Part shown: positions 1 to 12,404 of the stretch, piece after piece
Numbering within the stretch: position 1 is the first letter of the stretch
How the letters are laid out: every line of letters begins with the position of its first letter
From: Cladorhizidae sp. MBARI D1340-BT2
Lineage: Eukaryota; Porifera; Demospongiae; Poecilosclerida; Cladorhizidae
Reading direction: 5' to 3'
DNA length: 64,000 bases
NCBI GenBank assembly: GCA_028752905.1
Contig: JAQNBH010000002.1
Location: forward strand, 18,942,430-19,006,429
Notes under the pieces: model-generated
What the model was told of the DNA's origin: nothing
Database searches by the model: none
The model's input: only the letters and a program-made list of their open reading frames with translations
Position numbers and translations under genes: made by a program

Positions 1-2210
1 ATCTTGCATGCTAGGAGGTTTTGCTAGCTTCTTCGAATACATCATCACCTCCTTTTCTTTGCAAAGTGCCCTCCTGAAAATTTTCCATTCAGACACAAGT
101 TCTTCTGGATCTAGTAGCGGAGGTGATATGTAAGTTACACCATTGTACTTCACTGAGGATTCATTACCATAGAACCCAGCCAAATTCTGAATCACTTCAT
201 GGCCATAGGGAGATAAGGACTCTTCTGTTGGTAGCAAGGCAGGATTGAAGATGGATGTGGCAACTAGTAGTTGAAATGCTTTTATCAGAAAATCGCCCCT
301 TGATGTTGTTAATCAAAACATCAACGTATGGGATGGCAATGTGATCAAGATACTCCTTTGTATTGGTGATGAACATGAATCTTGAACGGGCTGATCCAGA
401 AATATGTCTTACAATATCTATGCCATACTCAGTGTCTAACTTTGTACAAGTTAATTTAGTGGAAGAACACCATTCTGCTTTTTCATTCTTCAGTGACTTC
501 AATTCATCAAGTGGCACATGTCAATAAAAACTGACTGAAATCAGCCACTTTCCTTTGCATGGAAGCATTCATTCTTGCCAAGATGTCAAGAACCTCTGAA
601 AGAAAGCCAATACTGGCTATTGCAGTGAAGGTAGCAAGAAGTGTACTCGAGCCGAATGAGTAAAGTTCTGGCAGGGTGGTTATAAGAGCAGGAAGGTCCT
701 TTCCAATTGCTCTCATACACCTCTCATTCGAAAGCCAATGCGTATCACTAGGCTTCACCATCTTTAATTCAGGCAATCTGAGAGCAGCCTGTACTTCTTT
801 TAAGGCTCGAGTTTTTGGGGAGAGTAGAAGGAGAGTAGAAGAAGAGTTTCCAAAATCTTCTTTATCTCAGGAACACTCTCAGCTGCTTGTACACTTGCTA
901 GCTGTAGCTTGTGGCAAGAGCAATGGATGTACATGGCATGTGCACAGTGAGTCTGCATCCTTACATGCACTCCAGTTTTACTTCCTGCAGACACCGCTGC
1001 ACCATCATATCCTTGGCCAACCAATTTGTGGTAATCAAGATGTCTTGAGTCAATAAAGGATTCCAGTGACCCTGTGATGGTTGTAGCATAGCAAGTGAGA
1101 ATGTGTAGGATTGTTAGGAAATGTTCCTCTGGCTGGCCATTTACAATCCATCGGCAACACACACAATAAGTTCTTCTTGTGTGCTAATATCCTCACACTC
1201 ATCAGCAAAGATCGAAAAGTATGGGCTCTCCTTTAAAAGGGGGGTGTTTACCACGATTCTATATTTTCACTTAATTTGTCATAACTTCATTATTTTTCAT
1301 TTTTTGTAAGTAATTTTTATGTCAAATGTAGTCCATTTGATGCTCTTTCCAATGATATGTTTAGTTTGTGCATAGCTACTTCCTAGGTCAAGATATGGTA
1401 AACTGAATACTTCCCTTCTCAGTGCAATAAATGAATAGAACTCCAGCTAACCTCATATTCTGACTTTCACACTTAGGCTGTGCTAATCACAGCCACAGAT
1501 GTGTAAAATGCATTGACAGAATTTACACATCATGTAGTGTTGGGGATACTGGAGGTCAACAAAGAAATCTGTTTTTCCCCCACAAAACCAACCATACCTT
1601 GACCTAGCTTACCCCTATCAAAATATTCTCAGTGGAAATGATAGAGCAAGAAAAGAGCTTCAAGATGATATATTGAAAGTTGCCCCATCTATTAGAAAAA
1701 ATGAGTTATATACTTTTTTGTGAACACGGTTCCACCACTTTGGTAAGTTGAGAAAACGAGCCACAAGGTTACAGTAAGTTGATTGTCATATTGCACATAA
1801 TTTATACATCTTTCTTTATAGTGCCTCTATACTGCATGTGTACATAAAACAATGGGTATTGGCATTTCAGCTGGTTCAGCTAAAGGGGAAGGTGGCCTTT
1901 CTTCTGCCACAGGCATTTGCTGACGCTGAACTCCCATGAAACCGCTTACTCTTCTTAGGAGGCATCTTGCTCGAGCAACCCAAAAAAATTCACGTTCTTT
2001 CTTGAAATAGCAAGCAATAAAACAGCTATAACTTTAGAATGGAGCTTTCAAAAGCTCTGGAATTTGAAATGCCCATGGCTTATAAACCAGAGTATAGAAT
2101 GATACAATATTATTTATTTTTTTTTATCTGAAGAAAATTCATGGTAAACACCCCCCTTAAGCTAACCCAAAGCTTTATATCGATCCAGGTGGCAATAGCT
2201 TTCTATGAGG
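1..2210 (-). pseudogene. hAT-type (DUF4371-like) transposase relic, split by a MITE
   Basis: Minus-strand reading segments line up in order from about 2207 down to base 1 and run off the window. The first piece (2161-2207) flows through the MITE insertion point into a segment with the FADECEDIS motif (about 1180-1225), the usual first acidic motif of hAT transposases. Next come GQGYDGAA and HCSCHKLQL (about 900-1030), then THWLSNERCMRA (about 720-760), and a C-terminal part below 500 containing SPPLLDPEELVSEW. The pieces are in different frames, so several indels have accumulated and a stop lies near 2205. The resemblance is to the DUF4371/ZMYM1/ZNF862-like hAT family, recalled from memory. 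A cut-and-paste transposase is inferred; this copy cannot be functional. Confidence 0.8.
1237..2156. mobile_element. Non-autonomous element with TTAA duplications (piggyBac-like MITE)
   Basis: The ends are inverted copies of GGGGGGTGTTTACCA. Both sides carry TTAA (1233-1236 and 2157-2160), the target site of piggyBac-type elements. The left end has two extra A bases before the G run. Removing the element with one TTAA joins the flanking hAT codons in frame, which supports a real insertion. The 920-bp interior is AT-rich and has no convincing reading frame. Confidence 0.75.
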
Positions 2211-3164
2211 GATGTCACAGAAAATTTAGAGGTGTACCGTGCATTTGCAGGAGCCCCATTAATGTGCTGCTGAAGAAGTTATCTTTTAAGGTCATAGTAC
2301 GCCTTCTAGAGAATCCAAAATGAAATATTTTAAGAATACGCACTACAGTACATTATCTTTAGCAACAGAAGTCATTACAACGGCAATTCACTTCAAAGAT
2401 AGCACATGGCAAGTGGGTGTGGTCATGTAAAGGGCATGCCCCAGTCTAGTTGTGGTCCCCCCCCCTACAGAAAAATCCTATATGAAACCCTGAAGGTGGT
2501 CACTCAAAAATGGCCATGGCCATTTTTTGAAAATAATTCTAAACATTTTTCTTTATTCAGAGGATTTTTTTTGTACAACAAAGAACACAACAATTGAATT
2601 GCAACAACATTTTATATCATGAACAATTATCAGGTAGAAAACAAAATAAAGAGAGCAGCAATTAGAAAGATATATTATATAAAACTTGGGAAAAAAAGCT
2701 TCCAATGCTCTCATCTATATTTCGGATAGGAGGGCTAGCATTAGTTCCAGAACCTTCATTCTTCCCAATTGAAGTGCAAGTCCCCTGTTACGTACGAGTG
2801 TCGGTCTCAGCGAGAGCACAGCAATTGCAGTCGAGCATCTGTCTTCCACCTGAAGCATTTTATTTCTATTATCGAGCGTAGGTCTCCGCACCTCTTGCTT
2901 GCTATCTGCATTTATATTGAAGAAAGGTGCAGAGACCTCCGCTCCGCTGTGGAACAAAAGTGCTTCAGGTAGGAGACGGACTCACGACTGCACTGCTTCT
3001 TAATGGGACTGACGCTCGACTGAATTACGGAACAGGAGGCTTAGACTAACCTGCAATACTTCAGGAGGGAAGAGTGAAGGCTCTGGCACGAGGAGAAGAC
3101 TTGAAAAACGCTCACTACGCAACTGATGCTTACTAGCACACCGACACTTCTCTTTTTAATTGCA
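2211..3164. other. Non-coding stretch, no recognised gene
   Basis: No family is recognised. The stretch has a C run near 2458-2465, short open frames on both strands around 2715-2970 without known motifs, and a perfect small palindrome (listed separately). Part of it may be the interior of the transposon whose end survives at 3165-3327. Confidence 0.5.
2504..2530. repeat. Short palindrome
   Basis: A near-perfect palindrome centred on TGGCCATGGCCA with A and T runs on either side. Function unknown. Confidence 0.6.
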
Positions 3165-3327
3165 AAGCGCTTGCGCTTTAGCACCGCTAAGTGGACGATT
3201 TATCCCATTTGCTTTGGTTTCCATGGAGCGGGTTAGCGTTTATGGCGTGTGTTTATTTGCATTCACGGTTTGCGTATTTTAACGTTATACGCAACACAAC
3301 CAGCATGTTTTTGGGGGGCTTGTACTG
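3165..3327. mobile_element. Terminal remnant of a Tc1/BEN-type element
   Basis: The segment resembles the right end of the element at 44167-52457: a GCG-rich part, GTTAGCGTTTA, an AACGTTATACGCAAC block, then CAACCAGCATGTTTTT and a final TACTG followed by TA. The other end is not identified, so this is either a solo end or a badly decayed copy. Confidence 0.55.
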
Positions 3328-3949
3328 TACATGTAGATCACTGGAGTGTCAATGCCACCTACATGCATGGACAGACATGTACATGTGGATCACAGGACTG
3401 TCCATGCCACTTACACATGTATGGACACAGACATACAATACATCCATCTTTCCAACTCTCCGTCCTATGTCTATCCTTCACTCGTCCCTCCCTCCACCCC
3501 CAACTCCATCCCATGTACTCACAGTTCACAAGACGCCATCACCTGCATCACATCCCCTCCATTGCTGTAGTACAAGTAGAAGAGAAGGTCGTCATGGTAT
3601 CTGTGGAGTCTGATGTAGGCAAGCTGCACAAGGTCAATGAACACATTGGCGAGTTAGTTAACGGTCACTAAACATTTCATTTCTACACAAAGAATGCTGT
3701 CCTGTACAGTGTAGTTCAGCACAAAGGCTGGCTCACAATATTATGTTGAATTGCTTCGCATATCACATACAATACATAGAAGTAGAGCATTCTCTACCAG
3801 CCTTATTATTTGTGTGTATACAGAGAGGCATACATGATTCACAATTGGCAAGGGGAGAGGGAGACACATTTACCTAATGACATAATGCACTATGTAAAAA
3901 AAAAAAATTATGATGGTAAAACATACACAATGTAGCCAAGCAATATATT

Positions 3950-4610
3950 ACAGCTAGTTGGTGTGTAGTCCTACTGTACCTGCACTGCCATGCTATAGTC
4001 TTACCTGTACTGCCATGCTAGTTGGTGTGTAGTCCTACCTGCACTGCCATGCTATAGTCTTACCTGTACTGCCATGCTAGTTGGTGTGTAGTCCTACCTG
4101 TACTGCCACGCTAGTTGGTGTGTAGTCCTACCTGTACTGCCATGCTAGTTGGTGTGTAGTCCTACCTGTGCTGCCATGCTAGTTGGTGTGCAGTCCTACC
4201 TGTACTTCCATGTTGGTGTGTAGTCTTACCTGTACTGCCATGCTAGTTGGTGTCTAGTCCTACCGGTACTGTCATGCTAGTTGGTGTATAGTCCTACCTG
4301 AACTGCCATGTTAGTTGGTGTGTAGTCAGTCCTACATGTACCTGTACTGCCATGCTAGTTGGTGTGTAGTCCTACCTGTACTGCCATGCTAGTTGGTGTG
4401 TAGTCCTACCTGTACTGCCATGCTAGTTGGTGTGTTGTCCTACCTGTACTGCCATGCTAGTTGGTGTGTAGTCCTACCTGTACTGCCATGCTAGTTGGTG
4501 TGTAGTCCTACCTGTACTGCCATGCTAGTTGGTGTGTATTCCTACCAGTACTGCCATGCTAGTTGGTGTGTAGTCCTACCTGTACTGCCATGCAGTACTA
4601 CTGCAACTTT
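3950..4610. repeat. 34-bp minisatellite
   Basis: About 19 head-to-tail copies of a 34-bp unit containing CTACCTGTACTGCCATGC and TAGTTGGTGTGTAGTC. The first units and some middle ones are shortened or interrupted; the rest differ by single bases. Any open frame here is a by-product of the repeat. Confidence 0.9.
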
Positions 4611-5894
4611 TGTGTGTACCTTGTGTGTAAATAGTCTTGACCTTCAAGCCATTTTAGTGGTCAAACTAGCTATTGCAGAGGCAAAGAAAGACCTGCATGT
4701 TCTGCCAATCAGGTTAACATTTCTCTTCTCCCGTGCTGGCCATTGCTTCACATTGAAAACCTTTCCTCACCCACCACCTGCACAATAAGTTTTTTTTTGT
4801 GTATGGCGCATCACAACACTGCCACTGCACCTCTGAAGTGAGGCATCTCATTAAACCAAGATAGCATTATCCACGCAGATAGTACATATTGTAGATCGTA
4901 TGTACTGTACATATGTACAGTATATATGTGGTTATGCTCGAGTATGCAAAAACGAGCTACAAATAGCATAAACTACTCTCATAACTGGCTCAGACCATGG
5001 ATTTATGACCACAACATTATTCCATGTAGCCATTGAGGTAAGTAAACAGAGTCTACTGCAAGTAAAAGTTTCCCTGACTATTTTATAAGAGTACTAGAGT
5101 CTACTGGAAGTAAAAGTTTCCTCTAACTATTTTATAAGAGCTTTACTGGGCAGGTATGTGTACATGCAGATATTACTGGGTAGGTACGTGTAGAGATTAC
5201 TGGGCAGGTACGTGCAGAGATTCCGGTGTTTAGATCTTCGGTTCATTATATATAAAATTTAATTTTTTTCTCTCGTGAACGATGTTTGAGTTAGTTGCCT
5301 GTAGGCACTTATGCAGTCAACCGGTTAAGTAAATTCTCATGCACTTACCTTATCTCTGATGTAGGGATAGATTAAGTATTCTTGAGGGACACTGCAATCT
5401 AAAGAGGAGGAAAACACAATATGGCCAACTGAATAGCAGGATGTGTTGAGAGAAAATAAAATTTAATGCAATGGAAGTCGAAAACCATAACTTCCATTTA
5501 AAATAACTGGAGAAACAAACAACAACAACAACAACAACAACAAATTACCAACCAACTGTGCATGCATGATAATTATCACTGCCAAACTTTAGAAGCGTAC
5601 AATATTATTAAATTGTCAAATATTTGGACTGCCAAAATTTCCGTCTATATTGTGCATGGTAGGTCACCTCTGAAGCTAGTTGTCACTCACCTATGTCCTG
5701 AGGTCTGCAAGGAGAGTCTGCCCAAGGAGAAGCGAAAGTGTTGTAGAGGTTGCTATGGAGAATCAGCAACAAATAAACTTATCACACGCTAGTCGGATGT
5801 CTGTCACCATAATGAAGCTTGCAGCAACACAAGCAGTGTCACATTCTTCAAGGAGAAAAAATGATTTAGAATCTTCTGGCATTTTGGTTTTTGA
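4611..5894. other. Non-coding stretch with small duplications
   Basis: No recognised gene. It contains a palindromic ACTGTACATATGTACAGT near 4906-4923, a ~54-bp direct duplication at about 5050-5140 (GTCTACTG..AGTAAAAGTTTCC), three ~29-bp copies of TTACTGGGCAGGTA at 5150-5225, and a (CAA)n run near 5517-5541. A few short open frames lack recognisable motifs. Confidence 0.5.
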
Positions 5895-6965
5895 CTTTGG
5901 GGTGCATGTAACTTTGGTACCAACACACCCATAATTCTTGGGTGCATGTAACTTTGGTACCAACACACCCATAATAGCGAGCTAAAATAATAATAATAAT
6001 GATATCTACTTACTCTGGACTCTGGTTAATAATAATAATGATATCTACTTACTCTGGTGAGTTAAGATAATAATAATTTATCTACTTACTCTGGTGAGTT
6101 AAGATAATAATAATGTTATCTACTTACTTTGGTGAGTTAAAATGATATTTACTTACCACTCTGGTGAGCTAAAATAATAATAATAATGATATCTACTTAC
6201 TCGAGCGAGTTAAAATAATCATCATCATATCTATCTACTCTGGTGAGTTATAAGTGAGTAAAAATAATAATAATGATATCTACTTAATCTGGTGAGTTAA
6301 AATAATAATAATAATGATATCTACTTACTCTGATAAGTTAAAATAATAATAATAATGATATCTACTTACTCTGGTGAGTTAAAATAATAATAATGAGATC
6401 TACTTACTCTGGTGAGTTAAAATAATAATAATGATATATACTTACTCTGGTGAGTTTTAAAACAATAATAATAATGATATCCACTTACTTAGGTGAGTTA
6501 AAATAATAATAATGATATCTACTTATTCTGGTAGGTTAAAATAATAATAATAATGATATCTATTAATCTGGTGAGTTAAATAATATTATCTATTTACTTA
6601 GGTGAGTTAAAATAATGATATCTACTTTATCTACTTACTCGGGTGAGTTAAAATAATAATAATAATGATATCTACTTACTTAGGTGAGTTAAAATAATAT
6701 ATCTACTTACTCAGGTGAGTTAAAATAATAATAATAATGATATCTACTTACTCTGGTGAGTTAAAATGATATCTACTTACTGGGTGAGTTAAAATAATAT
6801 ATCTACTTACTTAGGTGAGTTAAAATAATATATCTACTTATTCTGGTGAGTTAAAATAATAATAATAATGATATTTACTTACTCTGGTGAGTTAAAATAT
6901 GATATCTACTTACTCTGATGAGTTAAAATAATAATAATGATATCTACTTACTCTGGTGAGTTAAG
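5895..6965. repeat. Direct duplication followed by ~40-bp AT-rich minisatellite
   Basis: A ~42-bp segment with GTAACTTTGGTACCAACACA is present twice (5899-5975). It is followed by about 25 variable copies of a unit made of GATATCTACTTACTCTGGTG, AGTTAAAATAA and a variable number of TAA triplets. Unit length changes mostly through the (TAA)n part. Confidence 0.85.
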
Positions 6966-7194
6966 GTTCAGTCCTAAGGTAGTCAGGTCACTGTAAGTGA
7001 GAGAAGGCAGAGGAACCCCACAGGGAAAGAAAAGAGAGAGAGATTAGAAATGGGTAAAGGTCATTACAATACAAAACACAGATCAATGGCATAATGATTT
7101 GCTGGTGTGGAGTTTGTTTCACATGCCACAATCAGTTTTTATCTCTCATTTAGATTCACTTAGATTCACTTATTTAGATTCACTTCAGAGACCA

Positions 7195-8003
7195 ATCTTT
7201 AATAATCTCTATTGTGTGTGTGTATATGATAGTGTGTGTGTATATGAGATTGCAGGTGTATATGATAGTGTGTATGTGTGAATATGATAGTGTATGTGTG
7301 TGCGTATGATAGTGTGCGTGTGTATAATAGTGTGTGTGTGTTTGTGTATATGATAGTGTGTGTATATATGATAGTGTGTGTATAATAGTGTGAGTGTGTG
7401 TGTATATGATAGTGTGTGTATGACAGTGTGTGTGCATGAGTGTGTGTATATATGTTAGTGTGTGTATATAATGTTAGTGTGTGTATGAGTGTGTGTGTGT
7501 ATATATATGATAGTGTGCACGTGTATATGATAGTGTGTGTGAGTGTGTGTGTGCGTATATGATAGTATGTGTATATATATATGATAGTGTGTGCACGTAT
7601 ATGATAGTGTGTGTGAGTGTGTGTGTATCTGATAGTAATGTACATGCATGCATACATGTGTGTGTGTGTGTGAGGCATGTGTGTATATGTATGTGTGTGG
7701 GGGGCGGCGTGTATATATGATAGTAATGTGCATGCATGTGTGTGGGGTGGCATGTGTGTGTGTGTATGCGCGCACGCACACATACATGTATGCTAAGCAT
7801 GGACCTGGAGATTTTATTGTTTTGGCGGGACGGGACAATGCGTTAATTGCCACCTGTTCTTGTGTAACTTGGTTTTGTGTGTGTGTGCGCATGCGTGTGT
7901 GTGTTGTACGAGTGTGTGCGTGCGAGTGTGTGTGTGCGAGTGTGTGTGTGTGCATGTGTGCATACTTGTGTGTGAGTGCGTGTGTGTGAGTGTGTATATG
8001 GGG
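7195..8003. repeat. TG-rich microsatellite tract
   Basis: Long mixture of (TG)n with TATATGATAGTGTGTG units, interrupted by a unique segment at about 7795-7870. The CA/TG composition opens frames of 60-190 codons on both strands (His/Thr or Cys/Val rich). These are compositional artefacts. Confidence 0.9.
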
Positions 8004-8309
8004 AACATACTCTGGTCTCTGCTCCCAGATAACTTTACTGTGTGTATGGGGAACACACTCTAGTCTCTGCTCCCAGATAACTTCACTATGTTACTGGTGA
8101 GATGGTTAAAATTAACAGCTTGTGCCTGATCACATAATCACGCATCTATGTACATATTCTCAGACGCGTATCCATCACTTGCACAAGTTTACCTTCCTAG
8201 AGCAAGAGCAACCAAGCTGGGATCTGTCTCGGCTCCTCTGATAAAGGTGAGTAGACCTATCATGCCAAACTGATCCTGCACCATCCCAGATGGTATGGAA
8301 ACAGTAGCT

Positions 8310-8530
8310 ATACACACACACACACATTTGATAAATCTGGTCATCTACATACATATGTAAGATTAAATATCACACACATCACACACACACACCTTCACAT
8401 ACTCACATCCACACACACACACTTACAAAGTACTCTCTTTCACTCACACCACTCACACACGTACCCACAAACACATACACACTTACCCACACACACTTAC
8501 TCACACATAGTATATACACACACTGTAGCC
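8310..8530. repeat. CA-rich microsatellite tract
   Basis: Imperfect (CA)n with ACACACTTAC and TCACACAC variants, separated by short unique sequence. Confidence 0.85.
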
Positions 8531-8559
8531 CCCAAAAATGTCACAACAACCACCAGCAG

Positions 8560-8830
8560 GTTGAGTTTGTATGCAAGATAAAAGTATATAGCCAGGGTTT
8601 GTACAATAGTGAGCATGACCTCTGTTGTTAAATGCCTGATACAGCAGGGGGGGTTAAGTCCTTTATATTTCAGTGGTTGAGGCTGTTAGTAAAATATTGG
8701 CTGGTTCCTCATGCCACAAGAATGTACATGTACCATAAAGCCTAGCTTTATATCATCATGATGACATTATGGTCATTGTATTGCTATAGCTGTTGCCTTG
8801 GGTACTAGCCACTGCCTTGTCCATAACTCT
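8560..8830 (+). repeat. Left arm of a dispersed inverted duplication
   Basis: Shares with the reverse complement of 10190-10431, in the same order, TTGAGTTTGTATGCAAGA, GGCTGGTTCCT..TGCCACAAGAATGTA, ATCATCATGA..ATGGTCATTGT and CTAGCCACTGC. The two arms enclose the 24-bp and 48-bp minisatellites. The last shared motif is the seed of the 24-bp array. Confidence 0.65.
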
Positions 8831-9385
8831 AGCCACTGGCCTGGTCCCAACCTATGCAGCCACTGCCCCGGTCCTAACCCCTGGTCCTAACTTATGCAGC
8901 CACTGCCCTGGTCCTAACCCTAGCCACTGCCCTGGTCCTAACCCTAGCCACTGCCCTGGCCCTAACCCTAGCCACTGCCCTGGCCCTAACCCTAGCCACT
9001 GCCCTGGCCCTAACCCTAGCCACTGCCCTGGTCCTAACCCTAGCCACTGCCCTGGCCCTAACCCTAGCCACTGCCCTGGCCCTAACCCTAGCCACTGCCC
9101 TGGTCCTAATCCTCGTCACTGCTGTGGTCCTAACCCTAGCTACTGCCCTGGTCATAACCTATGTCGCCACTGCCCTGACGATAACCCTAGCCACTGGCCT
9201 AGCATAACCCTAGCCCTGGCCATAACCCTAGCCACTGCCCAGGCATCCTTAGCCACTTCCCTGGCGATAACCCCTGGCCCTAACTGTAGCTACTTTGGCC
9301 CTAACCCTAGCCACTGCCCTGGCCTTAACCCTAGCCACTGCCCTGGCCTGGCCTTAACCCTAGCCACTGCCTGTCTGTCTTTAAC
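8810..9385. repeat. 24-bp telomere-like minisatellite
   Basis: About 20 units of CCCTAGCCACTGCCCTGGYC plus CTAA. Each junction reads CCTAACCCTAGCC, so every unit holds two near-perfect copies of the CCCTAA telomere motif. 24 is divisible by three, which gives a 210-codon frame rich in Pro, Ser and His; I do not regard it as a gene. Confidence 0.9.
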
Positions 9386-9499
9386 ACTAATCACTTTAAA
9401 AAAAGTGCAATACAGGTTTGAATAGCTTATATGTATAAAATGGAATATTGTTGTTCTCTGGACACCTGCATTTAGCTTGTGTGTGTGCTTTGCATTGAA

Positions 9500-10170
9500 G
9501 GGGACACACCTACACCCTCCTGCAAGGCTAAAAGCTCATGTTATTGGAACACCACACCTACATTCTCCTGCAAGGCTAAAAGCTCATGTTATTGGAACAC
9601 CACACCTACACCCTCCTGCAAGGCTAAAAGCTGATGTTATTGGAACACCACACCTACACCCTCCTGCAAGGCTAAAAGCTCATGTTATTGGAACACCACA
9701 CCTACACCCTCCTGCAAGGCTAAAAGCTCATGCTATTGGAACACCACACCTACACCCTCCTGCAAGGCTAAAAGCTGATGTTATTGGAACACCACACCTG
9801 CACCCTCCTGCAAGGCTAAAAGCTCATGTTATTGGAACACCACACCTACACCCTCCTGCAAGGCTAAAAGCTGATGTTATTGGAACACCACACCTACACC
9901 CTCCTGCAAGGCTAAAAGCTCATGTTATTGGAACACCACACCTGCAAGGCTAAAAGCTCATGTTATTGGAACACCACACCTGCACCCTCCTGCAAGGCTA
10001 AAAGCTGATGTTATTGGAACACCACACCTACACCCTCCTGCAAGGCTAAAAGCTCATGTTATTGGAACACCACACCTACACCCTCCTGCAAGGCTAAAAG
10101 CTCATGTTATTGGAACACCACACCTACACCCTCCTGCAAGGCTAAAAGCTCATGTTATTGGAATGCCACA
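9500..10170. repeat. 48-bp minisatellite
   Basis: About 14 copies of a 48-bp unit containing CCTGCAAGGCTAAAAGCTCA and TGTTATTGGAACACCACACC. The length is a multiple of three, so an open frame runs through it. One unit near 9940 is shortened. Some copies alternate GCTCATG with GCTGATG, which suggests higher-order duplication. Confidence 0.9.
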
Positions 10171-10189
10171 TTTGCAAAAGTATCCCTTA

Positions 10190-10431
10190 CAACTCATTGC
10201 AGTGGCTAGGGTTCAAACAATGACCATGATGTCATGATGATGTAATGCTATGATTTTCCCTACATTCTTGTGGCACAAGGAACCAGCCAAATCAACAACA
10301 ACCCTGTATACATCAACAACAAAGGCTGTCTTGCATACAAACTCAATCTGTTGTTGTTCTTGTTGTTTTCTCTCTCCTCTCTTCGCCACAGAGTGTAGCT
10401 GAAGTCCATCAGGCACAGGAAATTGGTTCAT
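10190..10431 (-). repeat. Right arm of the inverted duplication
   Basis: Inverted partner of 8560-8830, with the same ordered blocks. The minus strand holds a 72-codon frame starting at 10431 that includes EFVCKTAFVVDVYRVVVDL and ends in DIMVIV. It could be an exon or transposon relic, but I do not recognise it. Confidence 0.6.
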
Positions 10432-10740
10432 TAAAGAGAAAAGACGTCTTCTTACTGGGCTGGTAACTTTTCCTCATCAAGTTCTTTGCAGGACCAATTG
10501 GAGTGGACACGTTTGATCTGCAGAGAAGTGGAATATATACAGAACCTGGTGAGTGTAGGAGTGGGGTTGCCCCACACTTCAAAATACAAAATGCCTATAG
10601 CCAAGAGATGCTTCTCCGTGTAAAGTTTGGCAAAACAACTCAACATTTAATCGTTGGGCAGATGCTTACAGAGATTAGAATGATTTTAGCAATGCCTTTA
10701 TTTATTTTTTCCTCTTGATATTATGCAATGAAGTGGTGAC
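10432..10740. other. No recognised feature
   Basis: Short opposing open frames (60-70 codons) without known motifs. Nothing else is supported. Confidence 0.4.
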
Positions 10741-10980
10741 GCAGGTGTGTGAAACAAACACTGATATCTTTAAGGAGGTGTGTGAAACAAACACTGATAT
10801 CTTTAAGGAGGTGTGTGAAACAAACACCGATAGCTTTAAGGAGGTGTGTGAAACAAACACTGATATCTTTCAAGATGTGTGTTAAACAAACACTGATAGC
10901 ATTCAGGAGGAGTGTGAAACAAACACTGATAGCTTTAAGGAGGTGTGTGAAACAAACACTGATAGCTTTCAGGATGTCAG
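10741..10980. repeat. 33-bp minisatellite
   Basis: Seven copies of a 33-bp unit, AGGTGTGTGAAACAAACACT followed by GATATCTTTAAGG. It reads open on both strands because the unit is 11 codons. Confidence 0.85.
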
Positions 10981-11145
10981 TGCGGTCAGTCCACAACCAG
11001 CAGCATTTATATATGTAATCATCATATTTACACATACCTGTTAAACACTCATGATTCACTATAATATGGTCTGCTTTTCGCAATCAGATCACATCAATCA
11101 GATCACATAACCTTTAATTTATGTAGTCTAGTATTGTGGAATCAA

Positions 11146-11176
11146 CCCCCCCCCCCCCCCCCCCCCCCCTCCCCCA
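11146..11176. repeat. Poly-C tract
   Basis: A run of 24 C bases, one T, then CCCCCA. It is one of many long G/C homopolymers in the window (also near 11910, 30458, 36265, 39430, 57720 and 63497). Confidence 0.9.
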
Positions 11177-11788
11177 CACCAGGGGGGCACTGCTGCCGAG
11201 AACATTATTTAATTAGGATTTGCATTTTAGGACCTGGCCAGTCAAGTTCTAAAATCAATTCTACATGCCTTGTACATGTAGCTTGGGAATGAGTTTTTAC
11301 AACTCTGTCCCAGCCGCACTAAAGGCAGGTCCGCAAACAGGCAGGCAGGGAGCAGCAGAGCTTTTCCCCTGCTCTAATCTACCATATTGTGAACAGGACA
11401 ACAACAGGAAAGGAAAATGCTATTACGTACCATAACTAAGCAAGCTATGCTATAACTTTACTACCATAACTAGTTAGAAAGCTATGCTATAACTATACTA
11501 CCATAACTAGTTAGCAAGCTAGAGCTTGTAAATAGTTGCTAGCTATAGATCTCCAGCATCTTTCATTTTCTTCACCTCCAACTAGCCCAAAATATGATCG
11601 TGTCTTCACTGCTATCACTGTAGGCTAGCAACGGTCAATTTCCACTAAATGCAACACAACTGTATTGTGAAACAGCAATACAGAGAAGGCGGGCAATGGG
11701 ATGGAAGTGGAACAGAACAGAACAGTTAGCTGGACCAATGTCATATATACTTGTATTGTGAACTGGAGGAGGTTTGCAAAGTTTTTAA
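11177..11788. other. No recognised gene
   Basis: Mostly unique sequence, with a short duplication of GCTATGCTATAACT and ACCATAACTAGTTAG at 11430-11520. No known coding motif. Confidence 0.4.
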
Positions 11789-12010
11789 CCCTTAGAACCC
11801 AATGCTCCCTAATATAGGCATGCCTCCCACCCTGTGGGGTCCTGGAAGGAAAATGATCAAAAGTGTTCAAAGTTGATTATATTTATTGATAATGCACACA
11901 CACACAAAAAAAGGGGGGGGGGGGGGAAATCCCCATCCCAGGTATATACGCCTCTACGTATCGCCCCGAAAAACCGGCTGCCGAAAAACCGGCCGCTCGG
12001 GTTCTAAGAG
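11789..12010 (+). mobile_element. piggyBac-like MITE, copy 1
   Basis: 222 bp bounded by CCCTTAGAACCC and GGGTTCTAAGAG, flanked by TTAA on both sides (11785-11788 and 12011-12014). The second copy at 23220-23436 is in the opposite orientation and shares the terminal blocks, including GCTCCCTAATAT and CACCCTGTGG on one side and the AAAACCGGCCGCTCGGGTTC block on the other. The centre here is (CA)n, A and G homopolymer. No coding capacity. Confidence 0.85.
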
Positions 12011-12404
12011 TTAAGCCTACAGCTTACATCCGTCAATTTCTAAGTTTGAGTGCATTTCAGCTGATAGTTAGGGACACCTCCAGGAGCCTTGCTGCATGGA
12101 TAAGGAAGGTTACGCTAATGTTGGAGCACCAGTCACACACCAAATAAAGCGCCGTATCTACCAGCATGCAGTCCTCAGCTAAGAGTAAACTCTGACCACA
12201 ACTCGACGTGATGTGGCTGATCTCGGTTAGGTTATCAACAGTCTCTTTTTGCCAGCCTCCTCACTAGCTTTCCACTTACTCTGCACTTCCTTCCATGTTC
12301 CCACACTTCTCTGCAAAGTCAACAACTTGGAGCTAATGTATAAGACATTTCACACACACACACAAATTTTTTTTGGGAGCAGTGCAGCCCCCTTGTGACC
12401 CCAG
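12011..12404. other. No recognised gene
   Basis: Unique sequence ending in a short (CA)n and T run at 12350-12375. Nothing coding is supported. Confidence 0.4.

Noticed and set aside
7180..8063. Overlapping His/Thr-rich and Cys/Val-rich frames
   Set aside because: Produced by (TG)n/(CA)n composition on both strands; no start context or domain.
8810..9385. True interstitial telomere
   Set aside because: The unit is 24 bp with only part of each copy telomere-like; there is no pure (TTAGGG)n run.
8793..9953. Pro/His-rich frames of 158-210 codons
   Set aside because: They lie wholly within the 24-bp and 48-bp minisatellites.
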